Below, piece after piece: positions 43,306 to 52,220 of a DNA stretch of 64,000 nt (within the stretch, counting starts at the first letter, position 1; every line of letters begins with the position of its first letter). Location of the stretch: NCBI GenBank assembly GCA_024692905.1, contig JAILLY010000092.1, positions 1 through 64,000 on the forward strand, given 5' to 3'. The notes under the pieces were generated by a model that worked only from the letters and a program-made list of their open reading frames with translations, did no database searches and was not told the DNA's origin. This stretch comes from Lachnospiraceae bacterium (lineage in GTDB: Bacteria; Bacillota; Clostridia; Lachnospirales; Lachnospiraceae). Position numbers and translations under genes: made by a program.

Positions 43306-45656
43306 GCGGCAGCGAAGAAGTCAGGACCGGCGGCAAAGAGTCTGTAGGGAATGTGGTACTTAATTACAAGTATTACAAAGGCATTGATCTGTATTCGGAG
43401 GGTGAGAGCGAGGACAGGCTCCTCGAACTCGTAAAAGAGCATGACAGGGATGCGTATCCGCATGTTATCCAGAACCTGCGGTCGTGGTCCGTCATGTACC
43501 ATCTGTCTGCGGAAAGAGAGAATATATGCAGCTGGCTGCCCATTAAGAAAACGGACAAGGTCCTTGAGATCGGTTCGGGATGCGGTGCCATTACGGGCTG
43601 CCTTGCTTCCAATGCGGGATGGGTCAAGTGCATTGAACTGAGCAGGAAGCGGAGCATGATCAATGCGACCCGCCATAAGGATATGCATAATATCGAGATA
43701 ATCGTGGGGAATTTCGAGGACATAGAACCCGATATCGAGAATGATTTTGACTATATCACGCTGATCGGCGTTCTTGAATATGCCGGCAGTTATATAAGTT
43801 CGGACGATCCTTACAGGGATATGTTAAGGAGGGTGCTTAAGCATCTTAAGAAGGACGGAAAGCTCATCATAGCGATCGAGAACCAGCTCGGCCTTAAGTA
43901 CTTTGCCGGCTGCAAGGAGGATCACACGGCAAGGTTCTATGAGGGCATAGAGGGTTATCCTTCCTCGGAAGGAGTAAAGACCTTTTCAAGGCGCGCCCTT
44001 GAGAAGATGCTTTATGAGACCGGTTACTCCTCAAGGTTCTATTATCCCTATCCGGATTATAAGCTCCCGTCCGTCATTTATTCGGATGCATGGCTCCCAA
44101 GATGCGGTGAGCTTGACAATAACATGAGGAATTTCGATGCCGACAGGATGGTGACCTTTGACGAATCGAAGGTTTTCGACACCCTGATAAACGACGGGCT
44201 GTTCGCGGAGTTCTCGAATTCCTTCCTCGTGATCGCCACTAAAGATGAGATACCGTCCGACAGGCAGATCCCCGTATATGCCAAGTTCTCGGGTGAGAGA
44301 ACGGCTAAGTACAGGGTGGGTACAGTCATTTATTCGAACGCCGACGGCACACACAGGTCGGTGCGCAAGCAGGCTCTCAATCCCGAAGCCAATTCACATG
44401 TCGATGACATATATGTTAATTTCACGAAGCTTTCGGCCGAATATGAAGGTTCCGGCCTTGTGCCGAACGTCTGCGCACGCCTTGCCGAGGATGATGCGGA
44501 GGCACTGCTTGGTGCGCTCAATGAAACCGGCGGTATCGTAGGGCTTGAGTTTATCGACGGCATCACCCTGGAGGAATACCTTGACGAGCTTGAAGGACGT
44601 AAGGAATACGAACGGATGCTCCTGCTTATGAAGCAGTATGCGGCCGTGCTAAAGTCAGTCAGCAGGAACGATTTTAAAAACACCGATGAATTCGTTAGGA
44701 TCTTCGGGGAACGCGCGGATGAGGATGATAAGAGTGCGGTCCTCTCCGATATAGATATGATCTTTACGAACATCGTTTTTGACCGCAGCAAGATGGAGAA
44801 CGGATCGTGGATAGTCCTTGATTACGAGTGGACATTTGATTTTCCCGTTCCGCTTAAGTTCATCATTTTCAGAGCGCTCTTCTATTATATCCGCTCCCAT
44901 AAGGGTTCGGGTTTCCTTAAATACATAAAAAGGCGCGGGCTTGACCTGTATGCGGAATTCGGCATATCGATGGCGAAGAAGATCATGTTCGGAAGGATGG
45001 AGGCCAATTTCCAGCTTATGATAATAGGCAGGGCGGCTTCCACGTTCGTGCTTCATGAACTTATGCCCGTAGTTACGGCGGATGCCGTTAAGGCCTCGGA
45101 TAAAGTGTTCCGTTTAAGGGACCTTAATCATCCGAAGGTATATTACGGACGCGGTGACGGCTTCGCCACCGGAAAGGAACTTGACTTATTTGCGACCGTC
45201 GAAGGCGGTGAAGTGACTCTCGAAGTGCCGATGGAGCCCGGGATGACCCAGCTGCGCGTCGATCCGACGGAGTATAAGTCGATCGTCACGGTAAACTCTG
45301 TCATGTTCCGCGCGGAGGACGGAAGCGAGGTAAAGATCGAGGAATTCGCAACGAACGGATATGTCGTTGACGAAAAGACGATCCTGTTTGATACGGACGA
45401 TGCCCAGATCATCCTTCCGAGGCTCCCGGTCGGGCGCAAGACGATAGAGTTTAAATACAGCGTTACAATGACGGATGAGGCTGTGTTTGATTCGCTGTGC
45501 AGACGGCTTGAAAAAGATGAATCTCACAGCATAACCGGACATATGATGAACAAGGTTGCAAACAGGCTCGGTATCAGGGGAGCCGAGGCGCTTCCGACAG
45601 GATTAAGATATAATAAACCACGGCAGGGAAGGGGCGGTTCTGATGAGCATATTTGA
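43302..45656 (+). CDS. WbdD-like SAM methyltransferase and kinase-like protein
   Basis: 784 residues. A class I SAM methyltransferase covers about 60-300, with VLEIGSGCGAITG (about 86-98) and LIGVLEYAGSY. A kinase-like fold follows at about 330-560: a nucleotide-Lys candidate in SVRKQAL, a hinge-like GLEFIDGITLEEYLDEL, a catalytic-loop-like DIDMIFTNIVFD (about 482) and a metal-site-like VLDYEWTF (about 505). A beta-rich C-terminal region ends the protein. This order resembles WbdD, which caps and stops polymannose chains by phosphate and methyl transfer. The overlap with wzt supports a chain-terminating role. Kinase activity is inferred from motif spacing only. Confidence 0.7.
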   Translation: MSGSEEVRTGGKESVGNVVLNYKYYKGIDLYSEGESEDRLLELVKEHDRDAYPHVIQNLRSWSVMYHLSAERENICSWLPIKKTDKVLEIGSGCGAITGCLASNAGWVKCIELSRKRSMINATRHKDMHNIEIIVGNFEDIEPDIENDFDYITLIGVLEYAGSYISSDDPYRDMLRRVLKHLKKDGKLIIAIENQLGLKYFAGCKEDHTARFYEGIEGYPSSEGVKTFSRRALEKMLYETGYSSRFYYPYPDYKLPSVIYSDAWLPRCGELDNNMRNFDADRMVTFDESKVFDTLINDGLFAEFSNSFLVIATKDEIPSDRQIPVYAKFSGERTAKYRVGTVIYSNADGTHRSVRKQALNPEANSHVDDIYVNFTKLSAEYEGSGLVPNVCARLAEDDAEALLGALNETGGIVGLEFIDGITLEEYLDELEGRKEYERMLLLMKQYAAVLKSVSRNDFKNTDEFVRIFGERADEDDKSAVLSDIDMIFTNIVFDRSKMENGSWIVLDYEWTFDFPVPLKFIIFRALFYYIRSHKGSGFLKYIKRRGLDLYAEFGISMAKKIMFGRMEANFQLMIIGRAASTFVLHELMPVVTADAVKASDKVFRLRDLNHPKVYYGRGDGFATGKELDLFATVEGGEVTLEVPMEPGMTQLRVDPTEYKSIVTVNSVMFRAEDGSEVKIEEFATNGYVVDEKTILFDTDDAQIILPRLPVGRKTIEFKYSVTMTDEAVFDSLCRRLEKDESHSITGHMMNKVANRLGIRGAEALPTGLRYNKPRQGRGGSDEHI

Positions 45657-47847
45657 CAGACGAAAGCTTATGGACAGTTATACCGATGAGGTCCGTAAGC
45701 AGACGGATCCCTACGGGTATTTCTGCCAGAACGAGAAGATAAGGAGAGGGGAAGATAAGCCGGAAGAAACGCCGGACGGCCCTTCTTTTTATGATGTATA
45801 TGACCTGCGCTCGGTGGTTTTTGCGGAGGAAACGGATGCGACGACCGAAGAGATCGAAAGCAGCGATTATCTGTTTATCCGCAGCAGGGGGGTCACATAC
45901 GAAGAGCTTGAGCTTAAGCTTTCCATGGCTGAAAACCCCGGAGCCGATATAGTCTACTGGGATGAGGACAGGGTCATCGACGGAAGGAGACATGCTCCTT
46001 ATTTTAAGCCCGGCTGGTCGCCGGATACACTGCTTAATTACAATTATATCGGCGATTCCTATATGATCTCCACGACACTTGCGCTTCGTGTCATCAACAT
46101 AGTCAGGAACGAATGGTGTGACAGGGAGCTTACCGACATAAACAACAATACCATCGCCGGTGAGGATGATCTTGAACGCCGGGGTGAGGACGAGATAAGG
46201 TATGATTTTCTGTTAAGAGCGACCGAACTTACGGGCAGCATACTCCATATACCCGCGGTCGCGGCGCATATACCGGATGAGACTGCCGATGAGGACGAGA
46301 TCTATTCGGATATCATCTGGAAGAATCAGTCGCAGAAGTTCATAAAGATCCGTAATGAGGCCCTTAAGAGACGCGGGGTTAAGTTTACATACGAGAAGGT
46401 ATTTGAAAGGAAAGATAACAATGTTATCAATAACAATGCTATCAATAACATTGTTATTAAACCATCGGAACCGGGAATGAGCCTTTCCGTTATTATCCCG
46501 TCAAAGAATAATTCGGGCGCACTCATAAAGTGCTTAAACAGCATAAAGGAGCGTTTTGTCCCCTCAGGCGGGAACAGGCTTGAGATAATAATCGTTGATA
46601 ACGGCAGCGGGAGCATGGAAGGTGCGAAGATCGAGGATTATTTAAGGCTTTATACGTCCGCGATCCCCGTGAAATACCTGTACGTCAAGATGGATTTCAA
46701 TTTCTCGAAGATGTGCAATATCGGTGCCGCCGAGGCGACAATGGATAATCTTTTATTCCTAAACGACGATATCGAGCTTGCGGATGACGGGACCTTTGAG
46801 AGGATGTGTGCATATGCTTCGATGGATCATGTGGGCGCCGTAGGGGCCAAGCTGTATTATCCGGGCGGGAACGTGATCCAGCACAGCGGGATAACGGTTT
46901 CCCTGGACTGCGGCCCGACGCATAAGCTTGCGACTTTTCCCGATGACAAGCCGTATTATTACGGGAGGAACATCTTTGACTTCAACGTACTTGCTGTGAC
47001 CGGCGCATGCCTTATGATAAGCCGGGAAAAATTCTTTAAATACGGCAGTTTTAATGATAAAATGAGTGTTGGCTATAACGACGTGGAACTGTGCGTCAGG
47101 CTGCATGAAGCCGGGCTTTACAACGTGGTCTTAAATGAATGCATCCTGTTCCATCATGAATCCCTATCAAGAGGACAGGATCATAAGGATGATGCCAAAT
47201 ATGCGCGTCTTAAGGAGGAAAGGCAGTTATTGTACGACCTCCATCCGTGGATACTTACAGATAAAGATCCGTACTATAACCCCAACCTGATACCGGACAC
47301 GCTGGCATACACTGTCAATATCATGGCAGATCACGCGGTCCGCAGTTCAAGGAACGCACTTATAGAGGATCAGTCGCTTGATAATAAGTTAAGCAGCATA
47401 CTGGGGAGATACCGTTCGGACCGTGAGGCGGGTAAAGCCAGATTGAGAAGGGGCAGCAGGCGGCTTCATTTCAATATCGAAAGGACGGGCTTCTTCCGCG
47501 GGATAATGAAGGATGAAGAGGACTACTATCAGATAGAGGGATGGGCAACTCTCACGAAGAGGGATAATGCCATGTACAGCACGCAGCTTGCATTCATCGA
47601 CGAGGAGGGCGAATGCCTGATATTTGATACGTTCAGGCAGAGCAGGGAAGACGTTTCGGTCGTGTTCGTTAACGAGAAGAACCTGTTCCTTACCGGATTT
47701 GTGTGCAAGATCCCCGCGAGCATGATAAAACGGGACGAAACATACAGGGTCGCGGTCATCAAAAAGTCCGGCCTTACGGGCATCAAATACGCAGCACTGG
47801 GAGATTATTATGAACCTGCAAGAGGATACAGATCAGAAGAAGGCTGA
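45643..47847 (+). CDS. Large GT2 protein: degenerate first GT-A, intact second GT-A, C-terminal beta domain
   Basis: 734 residues. Residues about 65-255 resemble only the second half of a rhamnosyltransferase-type GT-A domain (DIVYWDEDRVIDG, YFKPGWSPDTLLNYNYIGD), without the nucleotide-binding N-terminal half. Residues 258-272 are coded by three 15-bp palindromic units. The intact GT-A domain starts right after, with MSLSVIIPSKNNSGALIKCL, IIVDNGSGS, LFLNDDIEL (DxD) and GYNDVELCVRL. A beta-rich domain of about 115 residues ends the protein. It probably extends the polymer exported by Wzm/Wzt. It overlaps the WbdD-like gene by 14 nt and the next gene by 38 nt. Confidence 0.85.
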   Translation: MSIFDRRKLMDSYTDEVRKQTDPYGYFCQNEKIRRGEDKPEETPDGPSFYDVYDLRSVVFAEETDATTEEIESSDYLFIRSRGVTYEELELKLSMAENPGADIVYWDEDRVIDGRRHAPYFKPGWSPDTLLNYNYIGDSYMISTTLALRVINIVRNEWCDRELTDINNNTIAGEDDLERRGEDEIRYDFLLRATELTGSILHIPAVAAHIPDETADEDEIYSDIIWKNQSQKFIKIRNEALKRRGVKFTYEKVFERKDNNVINNNAINNIVIKPSEPGMSLSVIIPSKNNSGALIKCLNSIKERFVPSGGNRLEIIIVDNGSGSMEGAKIEDYLRLYTSAIPVKYLYVKMDFNFSKMCNIGAAEATMDNLLFLNDDIELADDGTFERMCAYASMDHVGAVGAKLYYPGGNVIQHSGITVSLDCGPTHKLATFPDDKPYYYGRNIFDFNVLAVTGACLMISREKFFKYGSFNDKMSVGYNDVELCVRLHEAGLYNVVLNECILFHHESLSRGQDHKDDAKYARLKEERQLLYDLHPWILTDKDPYYNPNLIPDTLAYTVNIMADHAVRSSRNALIEDQSLDNKLSSILGRYRSDREAGKARLRRGSRRLHFNIERTGFFRGIMKDEEDYYQIEGWATLTKRDNAMYSTQLAFIDEEGECLIFDTFRQSREDVSVVFVNEKNLFLTGFVCKIPASMIKRDETYRVAVIKKSGLTGIKYAALGDYYEPARGYRSEEG
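46414..46458 (+). repeat. Three tandem 15-bp palindromic units inside a second glycosyltransferase gene
   Basis: Units at 46414-46428, 46429-46443 and 46444-46458 have the same RATAAC-NNN-GYTATN form as the six units at 3157-3246; the first is GATAACAATGTTATC. They are read in the same frame as there and encode NNVI-type pentapeptides. The host gene and its flanking sequence are unrelated to the first site. Confidence 0.95.
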
Positions 47848-49849
47848 ATATTACAGGGAACTGTATGAGAAGGAAAGGGAGAAGAGTCAGGCGCTCGCGA
47901 CAAAGCTTGCGGACGTTGAGGCTCAGAATACCGACTTAACATATAAGCTCGACAAGATCAGGAAGAGCAGTCTGTGGAAGTGTATCTATCCTTTCAGGCT
48001 TGCTTATTCCCATTTTAAGAACCTGATCGTCAGGATCAGGCGTTACGGGAGCTTAAAGAACCTTATCGCAAAGATAAAGAGCAAGCGCATAGAGCGGGCT
48101 GCTTATAAGAGCTACGGGACTCTCAGCATGCCGGACGAGGCTGAGCGCAAGGCCCAGGAGGAGACTGTATTTAACAGGGATATCACATTCAGTATCCTTG
48201 TGCCTTTGTATAACACTCCCGAAAAGTTCCTGCGTGAGATGATCGGTTCGGTAACCGCACAGACTTACCGTAAGTGGGAATTATGCCTTGCGGACGGATC
48301 GGATGACGAGCATAAGGAGGTCGGTGAGATATGCAGGGAATATGCCGCCGCGGATGAGCGCATAAAGTATAAGAAGCTTGAAGAGAACCTCGGTATCTCG
48401 GGCAATACGAACAAATGCCTTGAGATGGCGACCGGGGAATATATAGGATTGTTCGATCATGATGATATCCTGCATCCGTGCGCACTTTACGAATACATGA
48501 AGGCTATCTGCAAAGATGACGGGGACGGCGGTGATGCGGTATGCGCGGATTACATCTACTGCGATGAGACGACCTTTAAGGACGGCAGCATCGACAATAT
48601 GATCACGCTGCATTTCAAGCCTGATTTTGCGATAGACAATCTCAGGGCAAATAACTATATATGTCATTTTTCGGTATTCTCAAAGGAACTTATAGACAGT
48701 ACCGGTCTTTTCAGGCCGGAGTTTGACGGTTCGCAGGATCACGACCTTATCCTGAGGCTTACCCATAATGCCAAAAAGATCGTGCATGTTCCGAAGATAC
48801 TCTATTACTGGAGATCGCATGCGGGATCGGTGGCTTCGGACATAAATGCGAAGACCTACGCGATAGACGCGGCTAAGGGAGCTGTGGCGGCGCATCTTAC
48901 ACAGTGCGGTTTCAGCGGTTTTTCGATAGAGAGTTCAAGGGCGTTTGAGACGATATTCAGGATACGCTACAGACTCACGGAGCGTCCGCTCATCTCGATA
49001 CTCATCCCGAACAAGGATCACGTTGAGGATCTTAGGCGCTGCATAGATTCCATCCTTACAAAGACGGCATATGAAGATTACGAGATCATAGTCATCGAGA
49101 ATAACAGTACGCTTGATGAGACATTTGAATATTACGAAACGATAAAGAAGCATCCTTCCGTAAGAGTCATAAAGTACGAGGGTGACTTTAACTATTCAAA
49201 GATCAACAACCTCGGAGCATCCGAAGCAAACGGGAAATATATCGTACTCTTGAACAACGATACCGAAGTCATCACGAGAACGTGGCTTGAGGAGATGCTC
49301 ATGTATGCGCAGCGCGATGACGTCGGAGCCGTAGGGTGCATGCTGTACTATCCGGACCTTACGATCCAGCATGCGGGCATAGTACTGGGGCTTGGAGCAC
49401 ACAGGACTGCCGGCCATTCGCATTATAAGATGAACAAGGAAAATCTGGGATATATGGGACGTTTATGTTATGCCCAGAATGTTTCGGCAGTTACGGGCGC
49501 ATGCCTTATGACATCGAAGGCCGATTACGATTCGGTCGGCGGACTTAACGAGGATCTTGCGGTGGCATTAAATGACGTGGATTACTGTCTTAAGTTAAGG
49601 CGCAAGGGTCTTCTTAACGTATTTACTCCCTTTGCGGAGCTGTATCATTACGAATCGGCTTCGAGAGGTACCGATGTGACCGAAGCCGCCGATAAGGATA
49701 AGGCCGAAAGATACAACAGGGAGTGTGAACTCTTTAAGAGCATATGGAAGGATGAACTAAAAAAGGGCGATCCGTATTTTAACCCGAACTTCTCGCTCGA
49801 TCACAGCAATTTCGTCTTAAAGGGCGACCCCAAAGCGATGGTGGAATGA
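47810..49849 (+). CDS. Tandem GT2 glycosyltransferase with two complete GT-A domains
   Basis: 679 residues. A short coiled-coil (about 8-50) leads into GT-A domain 1 (about 125-380: FSILVPLYNTPEKFLREM, LADGSDDEH, GLFDHDDILHP, QDHDLILRL). GT-A domain 2 (about 395-640) has ISILIPNKDHVEDLRRC, LLNNDTEV and ALNDVDYCLKLRRKG. Each domain has its own DxD, so it may add two different linkages, as do dual-domain rhamnan and mannan synthesising enzymes. It overlaps the previous GT2 gene by 38 nt and the next gene by 4 nt. Related halves occur in the proteins at 45643 and 60960. Confidence 0.9.
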   Translation: MNLQEDTDQKKAEYYRELYEKEREKSQALATKLADVEAQNTDLTYKLDKIRKSSLWKCIYPFRLAYSHFKNLIVRIRRYGSLKNLIAKIKSKRIERAAYKSYGTLSMPDEAERKAQEETVFNRDITFSILVPLYNTPEKFLREMIGSVTAQTYRKWELCLADGSDDEHKEVGEICREYAAADERIKYKKLEENLGISGNTNKCLEMATGEYIGLFDHDDILHPCALYEYMKAICKDDGDGGDAVCADYIYCDETTFKDGSIDNMITLHFKPDFAIDNLRANNYICHFSVFSKELIDSTGLFRPEFDGSQDHDLILRLTHNAKKIVHVPKILYYWRSHAGSVASDINAKTYAIDAAKGAVAAHLTQCGFSGFSIESSRAFETIFRIRYRLTERPLISILIPNKDHVEDLRRCIDSILTKTAYEDYEIIVIENNSTLDETFEYYETIKKHPSVRVIKYEGDFNYSKINNLGASEANGKYIVLLNNDTEVITRTWLEEMLMYAQRDDVGAVGCMLYYPDLTIQHAGIVLGLGAHRTAGHSHYKMNKENLGYMGRLCYAQNVSAVTGACLMTSKADYDSVGGLNEDLAVALNDVDYCLKLRRKGLLNVFTPFAELYHYESASRGTDVTEAADKDKAERYNRECELFKSIWKDELKKGDPYFNPNFSLDHSNFVLKGDPKAMVE

Positions 49850-51126
49850 TGAAGAGATTCTTTAAGATACTCGGCATATCTGCGGCAGCGGTACTGTTTG
49901 CCGTTGCCGCTTTGTTTATTTATTTCGTTATACGTTCGAATACTTTTTCCGATAAGCCCGGATCGTATTATGTTGAACTGGCAAAGCAGCAGCGGGACGA
50001 ACTGTATGTGGAAGATGACGAAGATCCCGGAGAAGATGCCGGAGAACGTAAAGACAGCGGCCTTTCCGAAGAAGAGCTTGAACGGAAGTACCTCTCTTTT
50101 CTTGAACCCGCCGATGATGAATATGACTTTAAATGGGCCAACGATCATAATGAATCAACGGTCCTTGGCTTTCAGTACGCAAGGGACTCAAAGGCATATG
50201 AGATGATCTTCGGATATCCGGAGCCGACCCTTGAGGATCTTTACGGAGTCATTGATGCAAACACCGCGCTTTCGGACAAATACAAGACATTTCTTAAGGA
50301 TTTTTCCAAAGACTGGCTGACTCTTTATCCCGAGTCCGATATGAGTGTATTTTATCATAATCTTGAAACGCTCAAGATCGACGAGATGACAGAGCAGGAG
50401 ATAATGATGACGGCCATGAACACAGGAGTTGCAGCCTGTTATGTCAGCAAGGATAACAGGATCTGCATAAACAAGGAAGCCGATGTTTTTGACAGGTCAT
50501 CGGATGATTACGTGGTACTTGTTCATGAGATATTACATGCTGCCCGCGGGACCAGGTCGAAGATTGACGGCACGGATGTAAGCATAGGCTTTTTTGAGAA
50601 TCTTGATTACGGCCTTTATGAAGACGAGGTCATGGATACATACTTCGCACTTAAGCTGCAGGGGCTTGACCGTAAGGCGGTCTATTATACACTGCAGTCG
50701 TCATATTACAGACAGCTTATGCCCCTTGTTGAATACGACGGGAATGATTATATGAACCACTCCGTCAACTATCTTGAGGAAAAGATCGGGGAGGCATTTG
50801 ACAGATACGGGATAGATATCACGGCACTTCATTACATGGCGCTTATTGATTCACAGGCCAAGGCTCATTACAGACCGAATTCGGAAGTGGATTACCGGGA
50901 TTACGGAGAACTGTATAAAACACAGGTAAAGATTTACGGCATACAGCATTTAAATGCGGAAATGACCCATGAGGAAACGGAAAAGGAATTCGAGGTTTTC
51001 TGGGATGATATAACCTATAATTTCGATGCACTCCCCGATCCGTATCCGGACATGACAAAGGAGCAGTATAAACCGTACTGGGATGAGTATGTTGATATGA
51101 TAAAAAAGGAGGCGGGACAGTCATGA
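49846..51126 (+). CDS. Membrane-anchored protein with HExxH zinc-peptidase-like motif
   Basis: 426 residues. An N-terminal membrane helix (about 7-27) is followed by an acidic, low-complexity stretch (about 45-75) and then a globular outer domain. HEILHAARG at about 226-234 is an HExxH zinc-site motif, and a downstream acidic stretch, DYGLYEDEVMDTYFALKL, could supply a third ligand. I do not recognise the family. It is tightly coupled to the tandem GT2 gene (ATGA overlap) and to the D-lactate dehydrogenase gene (4-nt overlap), so a wall- or polymer-related role outside the cell is plausible but unproven. Confidence 0.7.
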   Translation: MMKRFFKILGISAAAVLFAVAALFIYFVIRSNTFSDKPGSYYVELAKQQRDELYVEDDEDPGEDAGERKDSGLSEEELERKYLSFLEPADDEYDFKWANDHNESTVLGFQYARDSKAYEMIFGYPEPTLEDLYGVIDANTALSDKYKTFLKDFSKDWLTLYPESDMSVFYHNLETLKIDEMTEQEIMMTAMNTGVAACYVSKDNRICINKEADVFDRSSDDYVVLVHEILHAARGTRSKIDGTDVSIGFFENLDYGLYEDEVMDTYFALKLQGLDRKAVYYTLQSSYYRQLMPLVEYDGNDYMNHSVNYLEEKIGEAFDRYGIDITALHYMALIDSQAKAHYRPNSEVDYRDYGELYKTQVKIYGIQHLNAEMTHEETEKEFEVFWDDITYNFDALPDPYPDMTKEQYKPYWDEYVDMIKKEAGQS

Positions 51127-52115
51127 GCGGAAAGGTAAAGATAGCTTTTTTTGATGCAAAGGATTATGACATTGTTTCTTTCGATGAAGCCAATGAAAAA
51201 GCCGGTTACAAGATCAAGTATTTCGAGACGAAGCTTGATGAGGATACGGTAAAGCTTGCCAAGGGATATGATGTGGTATGCGTATTTGTAAATGATACCG
51301 TAAACGAAAAGGTGATAAACTCGCTTGTCAAAAAGGGAGTAAAGCTCATTGCACTAAGGTGTGCCGGCTTCAATAACGTGGATATAAAACATGCCGCGGG
51401 AAAGATAGGCGTCGTCAGGGTGCCTGCATATTCACCGTACGCGGTTGCGGAGCATGCCGCGGCACTTCTCCTTACCTCGGTAAGGCGTATACACAAGTCA
51501 TATATAAGGACGAAGGATTTCAATTTCAGCTTAAGCAATCTTATGGGTTTTGATCTGCACGGCAAGACGGTCGGCGTAGTCGGGACCGGTAAGATAGGCC
51601 GCGTGTTCATTGACATATGCAGGGGATTCGGGATGAACGTGATCGCATATGACAAGTTCCCCGTTAAGGATGCGGATTACGAATATGTCGATCTTAAGGA
51701 GATATGGAAGAGAAGTGATATCATCTCCTTCCACTGTCCGCTCACGGACGAGACCTATCATATGGTCGATCAGAAGAGCATAAAGAGCATGAAGAAGGGA
51801 GTCATCCTTATAAATACTTCAAGAGGTGCCCTGATAGATGCGGATGCGCTGCTTGAAGGCATAAGGAAGCGCCATATCGGAGCCGCCTGCCTTGATGTGT
51901 ACGAAGAGGAAGCGGATGTGTTCTTTGAGGACAGGTCGGGACATATCTTTGAAGATGATACGCTCGCAAGGCTCATTTCGATGCCAAATGTCATAGTAAC
52001 CTCGCATCAGGCCTTCCTGACACGTGAAGCCCTTACAAATATCGCAGACACGACGCTTGCAAATATCGACGGATATTTAAGCACCGGGAAGTCGGTCAAT
52101 GAGGTAAAGCCTTAA
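51123..52115 (+). CDS. ldhA: D-lactate dehydrogenase family 2-hydroxyacid dehydrogenase
   Basis: 330 residues. NAD-domain stretch VGVVGTGKIGRVFIDIC, substrate-site LIALRCAGFNNVD with the catalytic-type Arg, INTSRGALIDADALLEG, and the C-terminal TSHQAFLTREAL with the catalytic His. This pattern is close to the fermentative D-lactate dehydrogenases (LdhA branch) rather than the VanH branch, though the two cannot be fully separated by eye. It reduces pyruvate to D-lactate. The presence of a fermentation-type enzyme inside a surface-glycan operon, overlapping the previous gene by 4 nt, is unexpected. Confidence 0.85.
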   Translation: MSGKVKIAFFDAKDYDIVSFDEANEKAGYKIKYFETKLDEDTVKLAKGYDVVCVFVNDTVNEKVINSLVKKGVKLIALRCAGFNNVDIKHAAGKIGVVRVPAYSPYAVAEHAAALLLTSVRRIHKSYIRTKDFNFSLSNLMGFDLHGKTVGVVGTGKIGRVFIDICRGFGMNVIAYDKFPVKDADYEYVDLKEIWKRSDIISFHCPLTDETYHMVDQKSIKSMKKGVILINTSRGALIDADALLEGIRKRHIGAACLDVYEEEADVFFEDRSGHIFEDDTLARLISMPNVIVTSHQAFLTREALTNIADTTLANIDGYLSTGKSVNEVKP

Positions 52116-52145
52116 GGCCGGGCCCCTTTCGTTTCCGTCTTTTTA

Positions 52146-52174
52146 TGGACGATTTCTGCGTGATAGTATATAAT
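52146..52174 (+). promoter_or_regulatory. Probable promoter for the phosphoglucomutase gene
   Basis: TGGACG (52146-52151), four of six -35 bases, and TATAAT (52169-52174) with a 17-bp spacer lie in the 105-bp gap after the D-lactate dehydrogenase gene. The -10 box is perfect. Confidence 0.55.
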
Positions 52175-52220
52175 AAAACATTAAGGATGAGCATAAACGT
52201 ACCCGGAAGGAGGAATGGAT

